From Helicobacter rodentium ATCC 700285 (GTDB taxonomy: Bacteria; Campylobacterota; Campylobacteria; Campylobacterales; Helicobacteraceae), in the NCBI RefSeq assembly GCF_000687535.1, contig NZ_JHWC01000007.1, positions 59,316 to 123,315 of the forward strand: a stretch of DNA of 64,000 nt. Reading direction: 5' to 3'. Both the position numbers and the translations under genes were made by a program. This document shows positions 52,412 through 62,070 of this stretch, in pieces. Below the pieces are notes generated by a model, which was given only the letters and a program-made list of their open reading frames with translations, did not search any database and had not been told where the DNA came from. Position 1 is the first letter of the stretch, and each line of letters starts with the position of its first letter.

Positions 52412-53857
52412 CTAAAGTTGGTTGATGATGTCTTTGGCTTGTGCAATGATATTGGTAATATTTGTTTTAATCCAAGCAGAATCCATCCATTCTGCATTCC
52501 AAACTTCATATCCTTGCACCAGCACACTGAAGTGCAGGTGGTCGCCCAATGCCAATCCCGTATTGCCTGTATTTGCGATAATTGTACCTTTTTCTAAAGA
52601 ATCCCCTACATTTACTTCTGTGCTTGTTAAATGGGCATAAAGAGTAGAAAGTCCAAGTCCGTGGTAAATCACAAGTGCATTGCCGTCAATTCCTACAAAC
52701 TCATTGAGCGTAACAACGCCTGCGTTATTTAAAATCACAGGTGCTTGTTTAATGCTTGCAAGATCCAATCCCATATGATGCGATTCGCTGACATTTTCCC
52801 CTTGATAGACAAAGGTGCGATGGTCTCCAAAACTTGCCATTACTGCACCATTTTTAAGAGGGGCAAAGGATTGAATGGAAAAATCCTCTATAAAAGATTC
52901 TTTATCTACAAACGAAGAGGCATTAAAGACGCGTTCAAATGTTGTTTCGCGCACCTCTTCATTGATGTAGCGAAAAATTGCAAGTTTATTTTCAAAGTCT
53001 TCTAAGTTTTTTTCTCCAATTTCTTCTACAAGGGTAGAAATTTTACCATCAATAAATGCATCGGTTAAGGGAATGGTGGAATCCCGATATTGTTTTTTTT
53101 GTTTGAAGTAATTAATGGGTGCAATGCTAACATTACCCGCATTATCTTCTGCAATGATTTTTGCATTGAAATCATTATGGAGTTTAGACCAAGCAATTAA
53201 GGAAATGTAGAATCCCTCTTTATAGAAAGGCTGGGGTGTGAAGTCTATATTGCCATTATTGATTTTCAAGTCTTTTAAGTTTTCATCTTCTGCTTTAAAG
53301 ATAATCAAAGCACTCCCGCCTTGTGTGATTTTGTAAGAGTTTGCAACAATCGCAACTTGTGGTTTTTTGGTATCAATTTCAATATTAAATTGTTCTGTGG
53401 TTGTATTGCCCTTAAAGAAATTCCATTTGCTCGTGTCTGTTACGCTAACCTCAAGCAAAAGGGATTTTTCATTGGGTTTAAGATTTTTTGGTTTTTGTAT
53501 GCCAACACAAAAATTTTGGATTGGGGATTGTGCAGTGATATTTTGTGTCAATGGTGCGATATTAGCGTTTTTTGCCACACAGGTTGCACTCTGTTCCGTG
53601 AGTTGTTGTGCATCAAGTGGAATCTTTTGCCCATTATCCACAAGGGAGACTTGATAGCTTTTAATCCCGACATTATCGCTAATTTCAATAGGAAATGTTC
53701 CTTTAAGATTCCAAGTAGTGCTTTTAAGATGGATTGTGGGAGATTCTTTTTCAAACGAATCGGAGCTTAACATAAACATTCCAAACAAAATAACAACAAT
53801 CGTTAAAATAAGCCCAAGAACTTTCACAAAACCGCTTTTGGCGCGTGGATTCTGCAT
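52412..53857 (-). CDS. M23 family metallopeptidase, membrane-anchored
   Basis: A 481-residue cell-wall enzyme: N-terminal membrane helix (about 11-29, VLGLILTIVVILFGMFML), a beta-rich periplasmic region (40 to about 330), and a lysostaphin-type domain with SESHHMGLDLASI (HxxxD zinc site), YHGLGLSTLYAHL, and GDHLHFSV (HxH). It would cut peptidoglycan peptides, and may shape the cell. It precedes minC and lpxC, as I recall for an H. pylori M23 gene. Confidence 0.88.
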   Translation of the reverse strand: MQNPRAKSGFVKVLGLILTIVVILFGMFMLSSDSFEKESPTIHLKSTTWNLKGTFPIEISDNVGIKSYQVSLVDNGQKIPLDAQQLTEQSATCVAKNANIAPLTQNITAQSPIQNFCVGIQKPKNLKPNEKSLLLEVSVTDTSKWNFFKGNTTTEQFNIEIDTKKPQVAIVANSYKITQGGSALIIFKAEDENLKDLKINNGNIDFTPQPFYKEGFYISLIAWSKLHNDFNAKIIAEDNAGNVSIAPINYFKQKKQYRDSTIPLTDAFIDGKISTLVEEIGEKNLEDFENKLAIFRYINEEVRETTFERVFNASSFVDKESFIEDFSIQSFAPLKNGAVMASFGDHRTFVYQGENVSESHHMGLDLASIKQAPVILNNAGVVTLNEFVGIDGNALVIYHGLGLSTLYAHLTSTEVNVGDSLEKGTIIANTGNTGLALGDHLHFSVLVQGYEVWNAEWMDSAWIKTNITNIIAQAKDIINQL

Positions 53858-54092
53858 TTGCTATCCTTAAAAAATCATTTAAAAATCCTTATATTTTAGC
53901 TAAAAAGTGCTTATTTGCAGGTAAAACTAGGATATTTTAGGTTAAGAAATTTAATGAATTTTTCTAAAATCGTAGAATAGTGTTTTAATGTGTTGTGATA
54001 ATCAATAGGTTGTAGATTTTGATTGTTTGTTTGGTATGAAAATAATTGCTAGTTTTGCGATTCTTGAAGGAATCGCAAAATATTAATAGAAG

Positions 54093-54413
54093 TTAAGCGT
54101 TTAATGCAGTTTGTATTGCTTCTTCAATGAGTGTTTTAGAGTTTGGCTCAACCAATCTTTCACCTACTTCTACACCTTTTTTGTAAAAAATAAGCGTAGG
54201 GATTCTGCGCACATTTAAAGAATCCTTTAATGCCTCCTCCTCGTCTGCCATTACAGCAAAAAACTTAACCTGTGTGCCATATTCTTGCATAAGCATTCCG
54301 ATAATTGGTTCAATTTTGCGACAATCCGGACACCAAGGTGCTCCTACGGCAACGAGACAAACTCCCTCTTTAACTGCATTTTCAAAAGTAGCTTTAGTTA
54401 ATTTTTCTAGCAT
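54093..54413 (-). CDS. Thioredoxin-like protein with CPDC active site
   Basis: A 106-residue thioredoxin fold with active site APWCPDCRKIEP instead of WCGPC, the cis-proline RRIPTLIFYKKG, and no signal peptide. CPDC is the form I recall for the second thioredoxin of H. pylori; it should reduce disulfides in the cytoplasm, perhaps with other partners than Trx1. Stands alone, preceded by an unremarkable 235-base AT-rich gap on its far side. Confidence 0.88.
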   Translation of the reverse strand: MLEKLTKATFENAVKEGVCLVAVGAPWCPDCRKIEPIIGMLMQEYGTQVKFFAVMADEEEALKDSLNVRRIPTLIFYKKGVEVGERLVEPNSKTLIEEAIQTALNA

Positions 54414-54540
54414 TGATTTTCCTTAATGTTAATTTTATAACGAGGAATTTTGAAATAAATTCGCTTAAAGAATCTAAAATGCTATAAAAATAGGTGATTT
54501 TGTTACATTGATTATATGGTTTTAGCATTATTGATTTATG

Positions 54541-55254
54541 TTAAGCAATATTAGTAAATACTGCTTGAACATCGTCATCTTCTTCAATTCTATCTAGCAA
54601 CTTTTCAATTTCCACTAATTGCTCTTCACTAAATTCCACAGGATTGGTTGCAATGCGTTCTAGTGCGGCTTTTTTAACTTCCAGCTTTAATTCTTCAAGT
54701 GCATTAGCAAGTGTTCCAAAACTTGTATAATCTCCATAAATATGGATAACTTCCTCATCTATTTCCATAGAATCTAAACCCGCATCAATGAGTGTAAGTT
54801 CTAACTCCTCCAAATCTCCAGCGGTCGCTTTATTGATTTCAAAATGAGCCTTACGAGCAAACATAAATTCCAAAGAATTATTGGTTAGCATTTGTCCGCC
54901 AAGTTTATTTGCATAACTCTTGAGGTTTGCCACTGTGCGCGTAGTGTTATCTGTCGCGCATTCTACAAAAAATAATGCGCCGTGAGGAGCTTTAATCTCA
55001 TAATTTACTTCAGTAATTTGGATTCCGTCCTTTCCTAGAGCGCGTTTAATGGCTGCTTCAATATTGTCTTTGGGCATATTTTGCGCCTTTGCCGCCATAA
55101 TTGCTGTGCGAAGCTTGGAATTCATTTCGGGGTCTCCACTGCCACCTTCTTTAACTGCAATACTGATAGCTTTGCCCAATTTTGGAAAAAGTTTGGACAT
55201 CTTATCCCATCGTTTTTCTTTACTTGCTCTTCGGTATTCAAATGCTCGTCCCAT
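54541..55254 (-). CDS. YebC/PmpR family regulatory protein
   Basis: A 237-residue protein starting [76 protein letters not shown]. The family contains DNA-binding regulators and, more recently, translation factors for proline stretches; which applies is unclear. Length is standard (about 240). Confidence 0.95.
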   Translation of the reverse strand: MGRAFEYRRASKEKRWDKMSKLFPKLGKAISIAVKEGGSGDPEMNSKLRTAIMAAKAQNMPKDNIEAAIKRALGKDGIQITEVNYEIKAPHGALFFVECATDNTTRTVANLKSYANKLGGQMLTNNSLEFMFARKAHFEINKATAGDLEELELTLIDAGLDSMEIDEEVIHIYGDYTSFGTLANALEELKLEVKKAALERIATNPVEFSEEQLVEIEKLLDRIEEDDDVQAVFTNIA

Positions 55255-55360
55255 AAAAACCTCTATAATTTTAGAATTTTTAAAAAAGCAAATTGTAATA
55301 TTTTTAAGTTTAAATTTACAAGATATTTGAAGATATTGATTTAAGAATTATTATAATTTC

Positions 55361-55389
55361 TTGACATTATGAAAAAATTTTTATATAAT
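55361..55389 (+). promoter_or_regulatory. Promoter of tRNA-Asn (TTGACA-17-TATAAT)
   Basis: TTGACA at 55361-55366 and TATAAT at 55384-55389 are a consensus pair with 17-base spacing, 33 bases ahead of the tRNA. Confidence 0.85.
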
Positions 55390-55421
55390 TTCACCTCATT
55401 TTATTTTTTATGAGCTTCTAT

Positions 55422-55496
55422 TCCGGATTAGCTCAGCGGTAGAGTAGGCGGCTGTTAACCGCTTGGTCGTAGGTTCGAATCCTACATCCGGAGCCA
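55422..55496 (+). tRNA. tRNA-Asn (anticodon GTT)
   Basis: Acceptor TCCGGAT/ATCCGGA, anticodon loop CTGTTAA, T loop TTCGAATC, encoded CCA. Single tRNA gene with its own strong promoter. Confidence 0.97.
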
Positions 55497-55621
55497 CTTT
55501 ACTTCTTAGTATTCAGCGATTCTTTGAAACTCTATTATTGTTTTGCATAGCTAAAAATTATTTTAAATGAATCTAAATTGAGTGAAAATATAAATACAAG
55601 AAAGCATTTGAGTTGGATAGA

Positions 55622-55966
55622 TTATTGGTTTCCACCCAAGATTTCATTGAGGTTTTCCATTTGTTGCTGCAAGATTGCTTTGGTTTCGTTAGATTCTAAT
55701 ACTTTTCCAAGTTGCTGAATGCCATTTTGTAATATTTGAGTTTGATTGTCTAAAAATTGTTGCGTTTGATTACTTTCTAAAAATTCTTGAATCCTTTCTT
55801 TGTGGGATTGTAGTGTTTCTTGTAAGCCAGAATCCTCTAGTGCATTTTGAAAAGTCTGATTTGCCTTTTCCTCAAGCTCTTTTGCGCTTTTTTCATCGCA
55901 ACCATTCAATAAAAGCACAGAGGCGAAAACTAGAGTGAGGATTTTGAAACTTTTAACATTTTTCAT
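55622..55966 (-). CDS. Small putative lipoprotein, helical
   Basis: Not recognised. From the ATG at 55966 (MKNVKSFKILTLVFASVLLLNGCDEK) it has a lipoprotein signal with lipobox LLNGC and then 90 residues rich in Gln, Glu and Asn with repeated SNQTQQFLDNQTQ/ESNETKAILQQQ patterns, likely a coiled coil. A longer frame from 56014 would spoil the signal peptide. It diverges from pseI. Confidence 0.7.
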   Translation of the reverse strand: MKNVKSFKILTLVFASVLLLNGCDEKSAKELEEKANQTFQNALEDSGLQETLQSHKERIQEFLESNQTQQFLDNQTQILQNGIQQLGKVLESNETKAILQQQMENLNEILGGNQ

Positions 55967-56000
55967 TCTATAAACCTTTAATTGAAAATATTTTTTCTGA

Positions 56001-56006
56001 TATAAT
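56001..56006 (+). promoter_or_regulatory. -10 box of pseI (TATAAT)
   Basis: TCTGATATAATCTTA, 42 bases upstream of the chosen pseI ATG. Confidence 0.55.
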
Positions 56007-56042
56007 CTTATCAAAATTTGTTGATTTTTAAGGGCTATGGAT

Positions 56043-57062
56043 ATGCAAAATGATAAAATTTTTTTAGTTGCGGAGCTTTCTGCAAATCATAATCAAGATA
56101 AAAATTTAGCTTTAAAGACGATTAAAGCGGCGAAAGATTCCGGTGCGGACGCAATTAAGTTGCAAACTTATACACCAGATTGTATGAGTATAGATTGCGA
56201 TTTGGAGGATTTTAGGATTAAGGGGACATTATGGAATGGAAAGAATTTTTACGCGCTTTATCAAGAGGCGATGACGCCTTGGGAGTGGCATAAGGAACTT
56301 TTTGATTATGCGCATAATCTTGGGCTTGTATGCTTTTCTACCCCCTTTAGCAAGGAGGGTGTGGATTTTTTGGAGAGTTTAGGGAATCCTATTTATAAGG
56401 TAGCGTCTTTTGAGATTGTGGATTTGGAGCTAATCTCCTATATGGCGCGTTTGGGTAAGCCGATGATTCTATCAAAGGGAATCGCAACCAAAGAGGAAAT
56501 CACAGAAGCCATTGAGGTATGCAAACAAGTGGGCAATACAGATATTACGCTTTTGCAATGCACAAGCTCTTATCCCGCACCGCTTAATAGCGCGAATCTT
56601 AGCCTGATTCCAAAGTTAAAGCAGGATTTTGGAGTGGAAGTTGGGCTATCGGATCATACTTTAGGAATTACCGCACCGATTGTTGCTGCAACGCTTGGCG
56701 CAAAAGTGATTGAAAAACATTTTATACTAAGTCGCGAACTCGGTGGTGTGGATAGTGCCTTTAGTCTTGAGCCTAGCGAGTTTGCACAGATGGCAAAGGC
56801 GGTGCGCGAGGTAGAGGAGCTGCTTGGGATTCCAACTTATGAGCTAAGTCAAAAATCTAAAGAGGGCAGGGCGTTTATGCGATCCTTGTATGTGGTGGAA
56901 AACATTAAAAAAGGCGAGAGGATAACCGAAAAATCTGTGCGTTCTATCCGCCCCGGATTTGGAATCGCACCAAAATATTTAAAGCAAGTCATAGGTAAGT
57001 GTGCAAGTCGTGATTTGTATCGGGGCAAGGCATTGGAGTTTGGGGATTTTAGCGGTCTTTAA
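56043..57062 (+). CDS. pseI: Pseudaminic acid synthase PseI (NeuB family)
   Basis: Condenses the 6-deoxy-AltdiNAc precursor with phosphoenolpyruvate to make pseudaminic acid, used on flagellin and LPS. The 339-residue protein has VAELSANHNQDKNLALKTIKAAKDSGADAIKLQTYTPDCM, the TIM-barrel motifs KVASFEIVDLELI, GLSDHTLGITAPIVAATLGAKVIEKHF, and a C-terminal SAF (antifreeze-like) domain MRSLYVVENIKKGERITEKSVRSIRPGFGI. DCM and GTLW fit PseI rather than the sialic acid synthase. I prefer the ATG at 56043 over 56037 for ribosome-site spacing. No other pse gene is nearby. Confidence 0.92.
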   Translation: MQNDKIFLVAELSANHNQDKNLALKTIKAAKDSGADAIKLQTYTPDCMSIDCDLEDFRIKGTLWNGKNFYALYQEAMTPWEWHKELFDYAHNLGLVCFSTPFSKEGVDFLESLGNPIYKVASFEIVDLELISYMARLGKPMILSKGIATKEEITEAIEVCKQVGNTDITLLQCTSSYPAPLNSANLSLIPKLKQDFGVEVGLSDHTLGITAPIVAATLGAKVIEKHFILSRELGGVDSAFSLEPSEFAQMAKAVREVEELLGIPTYELSQKSKEGRAFMRSLYVVENIKKGERITEKSVRSIRPGFGIAPKYLKQVIGKCASRDLYRGKALEFGDFSGL

Positions 57063-57087
57063 GAATTACTTGGGCTGGATAATTTTA

Positions 57088-57103
57088 CCCCCCCCTTTTT
57101 TTT
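57088..57103 (+). repeat. Poly-C(8)/poly-T(8) tract upstream of the DUF2972 gene
   Basis: Eight C followed by eight T, 39 bases before the ATG at 57142. Length change here could alter promoter spacing or act as a T-run terminator for pseI. Confidence 0.5.
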
Positions 57104-57361
57104 CTGCTTTAATTTCACATTAAATTTCAAAGGAATCCCTAATGTATTGTACTTCCAACACAATGTTTAATCCCCATTCAGCTAAAGAAAGAATACAAAA
57201 CCATTTAGCCTATAAACTGGGTTTAGCTTTAATAGAATACGATAAACAAAGAAAAGGAATCTCAAAAGAGAACTTTAACACTAAAGAATCTTTAAACCAT
57301 ACAATTAACTCCCATTCCTCTTTAAATCCTAAAGAAAATCTAAAACATTCTATTCCTGTGC

Positions 57362-57373
57362 GGGGGGGGGGGG
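57362..57373 (+). repeat. Poly-G(12) phase-variation tract
   Basis: Twelve G, the longest tract in the window; eleven (or fourteen) would open the long downstream frame. Confidence 0.9.
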
Positions 57374-58033
57374 CATTTATTAGCTTCTCTTAATCCTCTT
57401 TCCTTTTTAAAACTCCTCTTTTGCCTTTATAAAACAAAGAAAACCCATAAAAAACAACAACAACTCTATAAACAAACTATACAACTCTTTCCAAGTTTAA
57501 AATATCCCAAACTAGAATCTTGTCAAGACTACAAAGAATCCTTAGCTTATCAATACCATTTAGCCCATCTCTTAGGAGAAGCCTTAAGTAAAGCAGATAA
57601 GATTTGGTATAAAGGAGGATATTTTACATTAAGCAAGAAAATAAAAGAAGCTAAACACATTTATAAACTGCACCAAGAATACAAAGAAACACTCAAAGAA
57701 TTAAATCTTTCTTATTGTTTTATTTCAAAAGAATCTCTTTTAGAACCCCTTTCTTTTTTAAAGGCAATAGAATCCCTAATGCACAAACTAAAATCTCAAG
57801 AGAACGATTCTCTTAAGATAGAATCTTTCTTTTCTAAGCTTTTCTCTCAAATACCTTTTTCTACTCAAACACCTTTTCTTTTAAAATATCAAGAGTAAAT
57901 CCTACAATGGCTTAACTCCAAAGAGTTTAAAGAAAAATATATTAATACCAATCACCCTTATCCTCCTTTATTAAATTCTGAACACTTGAATGCAAAAGTA
58001 GAATCTTGCAAGGACAATAAACTTTCTGCTTTG

Positions 58034-58167
58034 TCATTGCGAGGAACGAACAAAGCGAGAGACAAAGTAATCCATAATGTTGCATACTTTAAAGATTTCA
58101 TTGCAAAATCAAGGATGGATAAGATTATGGATTGCCACGATTCCACTAACGCAGAATCTTGCAATGA
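58034..58167 (+). repeat. Dispersed palindromic repeat inside a coding frame
   Basis: TCATTGCGAGGAACGAAC...GTAATCCATAATG...CTTTAAAGATTTCATTGCAAAATCA...TTATGGATTGCCACG...CTTGCAATGA, with seven-base exact terminal inverted repeats. It matches the intergenic copy at 42523 over its full length. Here it is read as SLRGTNKARDKVIHNVAYFKDF...MDKIMDCHDS without any stop. Confidence 0.85.
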
Positions 58168-59428
58168 TGAATACCAAAGTAAAAGTGCAGAATCTATACA
58201 ACCTTATCCTAATCTAAGCTATGAGAGCATACCACCTGAACTTGCTTGGGATTTGAATTTGCCATTGCCGAGGAGGTATGATTGTATTTGGGCTTTATTT
58301 GGGTTGAGTGGTTGTGCGGCATTTGGAAGTTTTTTAGGAAAATTGGGAACTTCAATGTTGTATGTGGGGGCTTCATTTGATAAAGCCTATAAAAAAGCAT
58401 ATCTTTATTTGTGAGAAAGAAGTTTAAATCTGCTTGTTTGGGTTAGTTTTGATGATAGGAAAGAATTGCATAGGGAAAAATTATTTTCTTTAATGGATTC
58501 TGAAGTTCCTCTTTTGATGAATGTAAGGGATTCTGTTGGTAGATTAAAGCACGGAGTAAATCACGGAAGTTTTAAAACTGGAAAAACACAATATTCTATT
58601 GATGACCCTATGGAATTGTTGGTGGATAGGGTTACCTATGGGGGGCAAGATAAACCGCATTTGGATATTTTAGGAAATTTTAGCAATGGAAATGTATTCT
58701 GCGGTTCTCCAGAGATTTGGATTTATGATAAGATTGTTCAAATGTTACCCAATGCAAAATATGTCAAATATCTTGATATGCAAGAGATTGTGGGAGAGAG
58801 AACTTTTGATGCAATGATGAAATTAGCCAAAGAGTTTGGATTTCCTCTGCCACAAGAAAAAGATAGAGAATTTTTTACAAGCAAAATCAACAATCAATAC
58901 AGATATTTATTGCCTATTACGATTTACATCAATAAAAAGATTCAAGTCTTTGTGCAACAACAAATTCATTCTCCGCAAGATAAAATAGATATTCTCCCTA
59001 GGCTCTCTTTGGATTCTTTTGGAATGAAAGTGGGGCTTTTTGTTGATAAAAGTGATTTTGAAAAAATAATGCAAGACTCTGCTTTGAGGCAAAAGATAGC
59101 AGAGAAAATGCAGGAGTATTTAAGGCTTCTTAAAGCTAAGACAACCAGCATTGAAGCAAACAAGGTAACAGAATCTCAAGTATTAGAATACTTTAAAGAA
59201 AACCCCCAAATACGCAAAGTTTATAAGGGTTATTTTGATAAGGAATTTACGCACATTAAGGCAAATCGTCCCGACATTGTAGAATCTTGGAAATATTATC
59301 AAGAATTTGAAAGAATGTGTGAGGAGTTGGATAAATAAGCTTAAAAATTGTATTAAAGATTCTTATGGATTGATATGTGGTTGCGTCCTTGAGTGGGGTT
59401 TGTCTGCTAGCAAGGACGCAATACCCGC

Positions 59429-60754
59429 TTAGCGCATAAAGTTTGTCCAAAATTCCTCAAAAATATAAGATGAAAGCAGATAGCCAAGCGGTAAATTGAC
59501 TGCTACACCAAGCGTAAATGCCACAAAGGGTTGATAGCCCACAGCAATAATTTTCTTAAACTGCGTATTTAAACCAATACAAAGAAAAGTCCAAGTAAAA
59601 ACCCAATTACGCAAAGTTTTAATCAAACCTAGCGCTTCTTTAGAGAATTGTTGGTTATTTGCAGAATCTAGGTTCAGGGTAAAGAGGCTTACAAGCACAG
59701 AGGCAATAAGGAATCCTAAAATAAACTTCGGAAATCTCTCCCAAATCGTTCCGATACCAACTTGCGTATTTTCTTGTTTATGCCATACCGCAACAGATAG
59801 AAATGCTACAAGCACCGCCCAAATCCCGACAAACATATCCCTGCCAATCACTTTGATGAGTGTAAAAGCTGCAATCGCGCGTTCATCGCCAATGGATTGT
59901 GCGGCGGCTAATCCTGCGGAATCGGCAAACTCTGAAGTGCCAATCCAAGCCCCAGCTACTCCAGCGTCTAAGCCTAATGCCTTACAAAAAAGTGGCAGTA
60001 AAATCACCATTACCACAGCCCATAAAACAACAATGCTAATGGCAAGGCTGATATGTTCTTGTTTTGCCTTTGCGGCATTTCCAATCACGATTGCTGCACT
60101 CACGCCACAAATAGAGCCTCCAGCTCCCAAGGTTGCACCAAAGCTTGGGTCTAGCTTAAAAAGCTTTGTTGCGGCAAAATAAATCGTCCAAAAAGTAATA
60201 ATTGTAATGATACAAGCTTGTAAAATCGCGATTCCACCCGCGTTGATTAAAAGCGTTAAAGGTAAGGTTGCGCCCATAAGGACGATTCCAATTTTGACAT
60301 AAAATTCTGTGAGCAAGGAATCCTTAAACCATTGCGGAAGATTTGCAAAATTTCCCAAAACTAATCCAAGCAGAAGCGCAACTAAGGGGGATTCTAGTTG
60401 ATATTCTTTGGCTTGTGAGTGGCTACTGATTAAAAACACAAGAATACTAAGGAGAAATAAAATGCTAAAGCTCACAATAAAGGGCTTAAATTTTTTATTT
60501 AAGAATCTTGAAACAATGCCAAACCAAACTCCAAAGAAACAAAACAAAACGACAAAGTTTAAAATGGAGAGATTCTTAAAGGCACTCAAAATATCTGCCC
60601 CATTCCAAGAGGCAAACTTAACATTTAAAGTTTGAATCACAGAGAATCCGCCAAAAAACCAAAAGGCACTAATGCCCAACACTAAAAATAAGCCAATAAT
60701 ATTAGCCCAACTGTCCTCTTTTGCTAACCATTTAATTTCTTTAATTTCTTTCAT
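59429..60754 (-). CDS. YeiH family membrane protein (putative sulfate/sulfite exporter)
   Basis: A 441-residue protein with about ten or eleven helices and the conserved patches GIVLMGATLPLTLLINAGGIAI, ATLGAGGSICGVSAAIVIGNAAKA and GTSEFADSAGLAAAQSIGDERAIAAFTLIKVIGRDMFVGIWAVLVAF typical of the YeiH (UPF0324) family. Some members are linked to sulfite or sulfonate metabolism. It is 32 bases downstream of the siroheme gene, in line with sulfite handling. Substrate is inference. Confidence 0.85.
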   Translation of the reverse strand: MKEIKEIKWLAKEDSWANIIGLFLVLGISAFWFFGGFSVIQTLNVKFASWNGADILSAFKNLSILNFVVLFCFFGVWFGIVSRFLNKKFKPFIVSFSILFLLSILVFLISSHSQAKEYQLESPLVALLLGLVLGNFANLPQWFKDSLLTEFYVKIGIVLMGATLPLTLLINAGGIAILQACIITIITFWTIYFAATKLFKLDPSFGATLGAGGSICGVSAAIVIGNAAKAKQEHISLAISIVVLWAVVMVILLPLFCKALGLDAGVAGAWIGTSEFADSAGLAAAQSIGDERAIAAFTLIKVIGRDMFVGIWAVLVAFLSVAVWHKQENTQVGIGTIWERFPKFILGFLIASVLVSLFTLNLDSANNQQFSKEALGLIKTLRNWVFTWTFLCIGLNTQFKKIIAVGYQPFVAFTLGVAVNLPLGYLLSSYIFEEFWTNFMR

Positions 60755-60786
60755 TTTTAACCTTAATTTTTAAATTGTTGATAAAT

Positions 60787-62070
60787 TTATAAAATGATTC
60801 TTTGCCCTACAAAGGGCATACAGAGGCATTCTCCTACTGCTTTGCCTAGTATTAAGATTGCGGGTTTATCACAGAGTTTAGCCATTTGTTCTAATTGTCC
60901 CAATGTGCCAATAATGGACTTTTGCTCCTTGGAATCCACTTTGGAAATGAACGCTGCAGGAAGTGAAAGCGGGATTCCAAGCTCTTTGGAGTTTTGAACG
61001 ATTTTATCTGCGAAGCTATAAGCCATCATTACGATGAGGGTATAAGGAGAACCTTTAAGATAATGTAACCATTCTGTGTGAAAAATACTCTCCCTTAAAT
61101 GTGCAGACACAATCAGCACACCTGCACTCACCCCGCGCAAAGTTGGCGTGATTCCGCTGCTTAAAGCCCCATTTAAGCTTGAACTTAGCCCACTAATGCA
61201 CTCCACCTCAATATTATGAGATTTTAGGAAGCTTCCCTCCTCAAAGACTCTGCCAAAAATCACGGGGTCTCCGCCCTTTAGTCTGCCGACATTCTTGCCC
61301 TCTTTGGCATATTTTAGCATTAGCGCATTGATAGCTTCTTGCGTGTAGCTTGGTTTGCCCTTTTGTTTGCCAACACTAATGCAAGTAACGCCAAGATTCT
61401 CTAAAAGATTCCAAATTTCTTTGCCGATGAGATTATCCAAAAGTGCCACATCAAGAATCTCAAAAGTCTCCAATGCCTTTAAAGTCAAGCTCTCAATACT
61501 ATTTGGACCACAACCGATGATGAAAACCTTGCCTAGCGATTCCGTGCATTCTGCTTTGATTTGCGCCTTTTTGGATTCATCTATTTTGCAATTTTGGCGC
61601 ATTTTCTTAAGCTTTTCTACTAAAGGCACGAGGGAATTTGGCAAGATTCTAGCGACTTTATCCCTTATGCTTTGGGCTAGAATTGGACTTGCGCCATTGG
61701 TGCTAACAAGCACACTTAAATCCTCATAACGCGCAATTGCTCCAAAGTAAAAATCGCATAATTTAGGATTATCCACGACATTTAAAAGGAATCCAAACTC
61801 TTTACGCTTTTCCCACAAATACACCCCAAGATTCTCATCTCCACTTGCGTCAATGATAAGCTCAAAGCTTTGCAGGGCGGAATCTTGAATCGCTCCAATT
61901 TCTACATTGCAATTCTCAAAATAGGAATCCTTTATCGCTTTTGCGATGATTTGGACTTCCCATTTGGAATCTTTTAATGCAATATGTTTTTGTTTGGCAA
62001 CACTCCCAGCACCAATTAGTAGCGTTTTCTTGGGTGTTAATGCGATAGGAAGTGTAAAGGAATCTTGCAT
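60787..62070 (-). CDS. CysG-like siroheme synthase (dehydrogenase plus uroporphyrinogen methyltransferase)
   Basis: A 427-residue two-domain protein. Residues 1 to about 150 are the precorrin-2 dehydrogenase/ferrochelatase part (PKKTLLIGAGSVAKQKHIAL, NVVDNPKLCDFYFGAI, VLVSTNGASPILAQSIRDKV). From about 180 it is the SAM:uroporphyrinogen III methyltransferase (VFIIGCGPNSIESLTLKALETFEILDVALLDNLI, GRLKGGDPVIFGRVFEEG, ISGLSSSLNGALSSGITPTLRG). Together they make siroheme for the sulfite reductase encoded upstream; the two genes share one base at start and stop. Confidence 0.9.
   Translation of the reverse strand: MQDSFTLPIALTPKKTLLIGAGSVAKQKHIALKDSKWEVQIIAKAIKDSYFENCNVEIGAIQDSALQSFELIIDASGDENLGVYLWEKRKEFGFLLNVVDNPKLCDFYFGAIARYEDLSVLVSTNGASPILAQSIRDKVARILPNSLVPLVEKLKKMRQNCKIDESKKAQIKAECTESLGKVFIIGCGPNSIESLTLKALETFEILDVALLDNLIGKEIWNLLENLGVTCISVGKQKGKPSYTQEAINALMLKYAKEGKNVGRLKGGDPVIFGRVFEEGSFLKSHNIEVECISGLSSSLNGALSSGITPTLRGVSAGVLIVSAHLRESIFHTEWLHYLKGSPYTLIVMMAYSFADKIVQNSKELGIPLSLPAAFISKVDSKEQKSIIGTLGQLEQMAKLCDKPAILILGKAVGECLCMPFVGQRIIL

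Larger units (their letters stand above)
57142..59338 (+). pseudogene. Decayed phase-variable DUF2972 gene containing a palindromic repeat
   Basis: The ATG at 57142 (AAGGAA ahead) opens 83 codons with FNPHSAKERIQNHLAYKLGLALIEYDK, an N-terminal region often seen in Campylobacter/Helicobacter surface proteins. A run of twelve G ends this frame as RGGGAFISFS. Eleven G would join it to HLLASLNPLSFLKLLFCLYK..., which stays in one frame to 59338 except for TAA at 57896 and TGA at 58412. That frame has HPYPPLLNSEHLN, ESIPPELAWDLNLPLPRRYD, LLMNVRDSVGRLKHG and the ending IRKVYKGYFDKEFTHIKANRPDIVESWKYYQEFERM, like the intact paralogue at 39782. The 58034-58167 repeat lies inside it. Intact length would be about 730 residues. 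Confidence 0.82.

Noticed and set aside
57986..58414. A 142-codon frame as an independent gene
   Set aside because: It shares its frame with the regions on both sides and begins within the DUF2972 pseudogene; one third of it is the repeat element.
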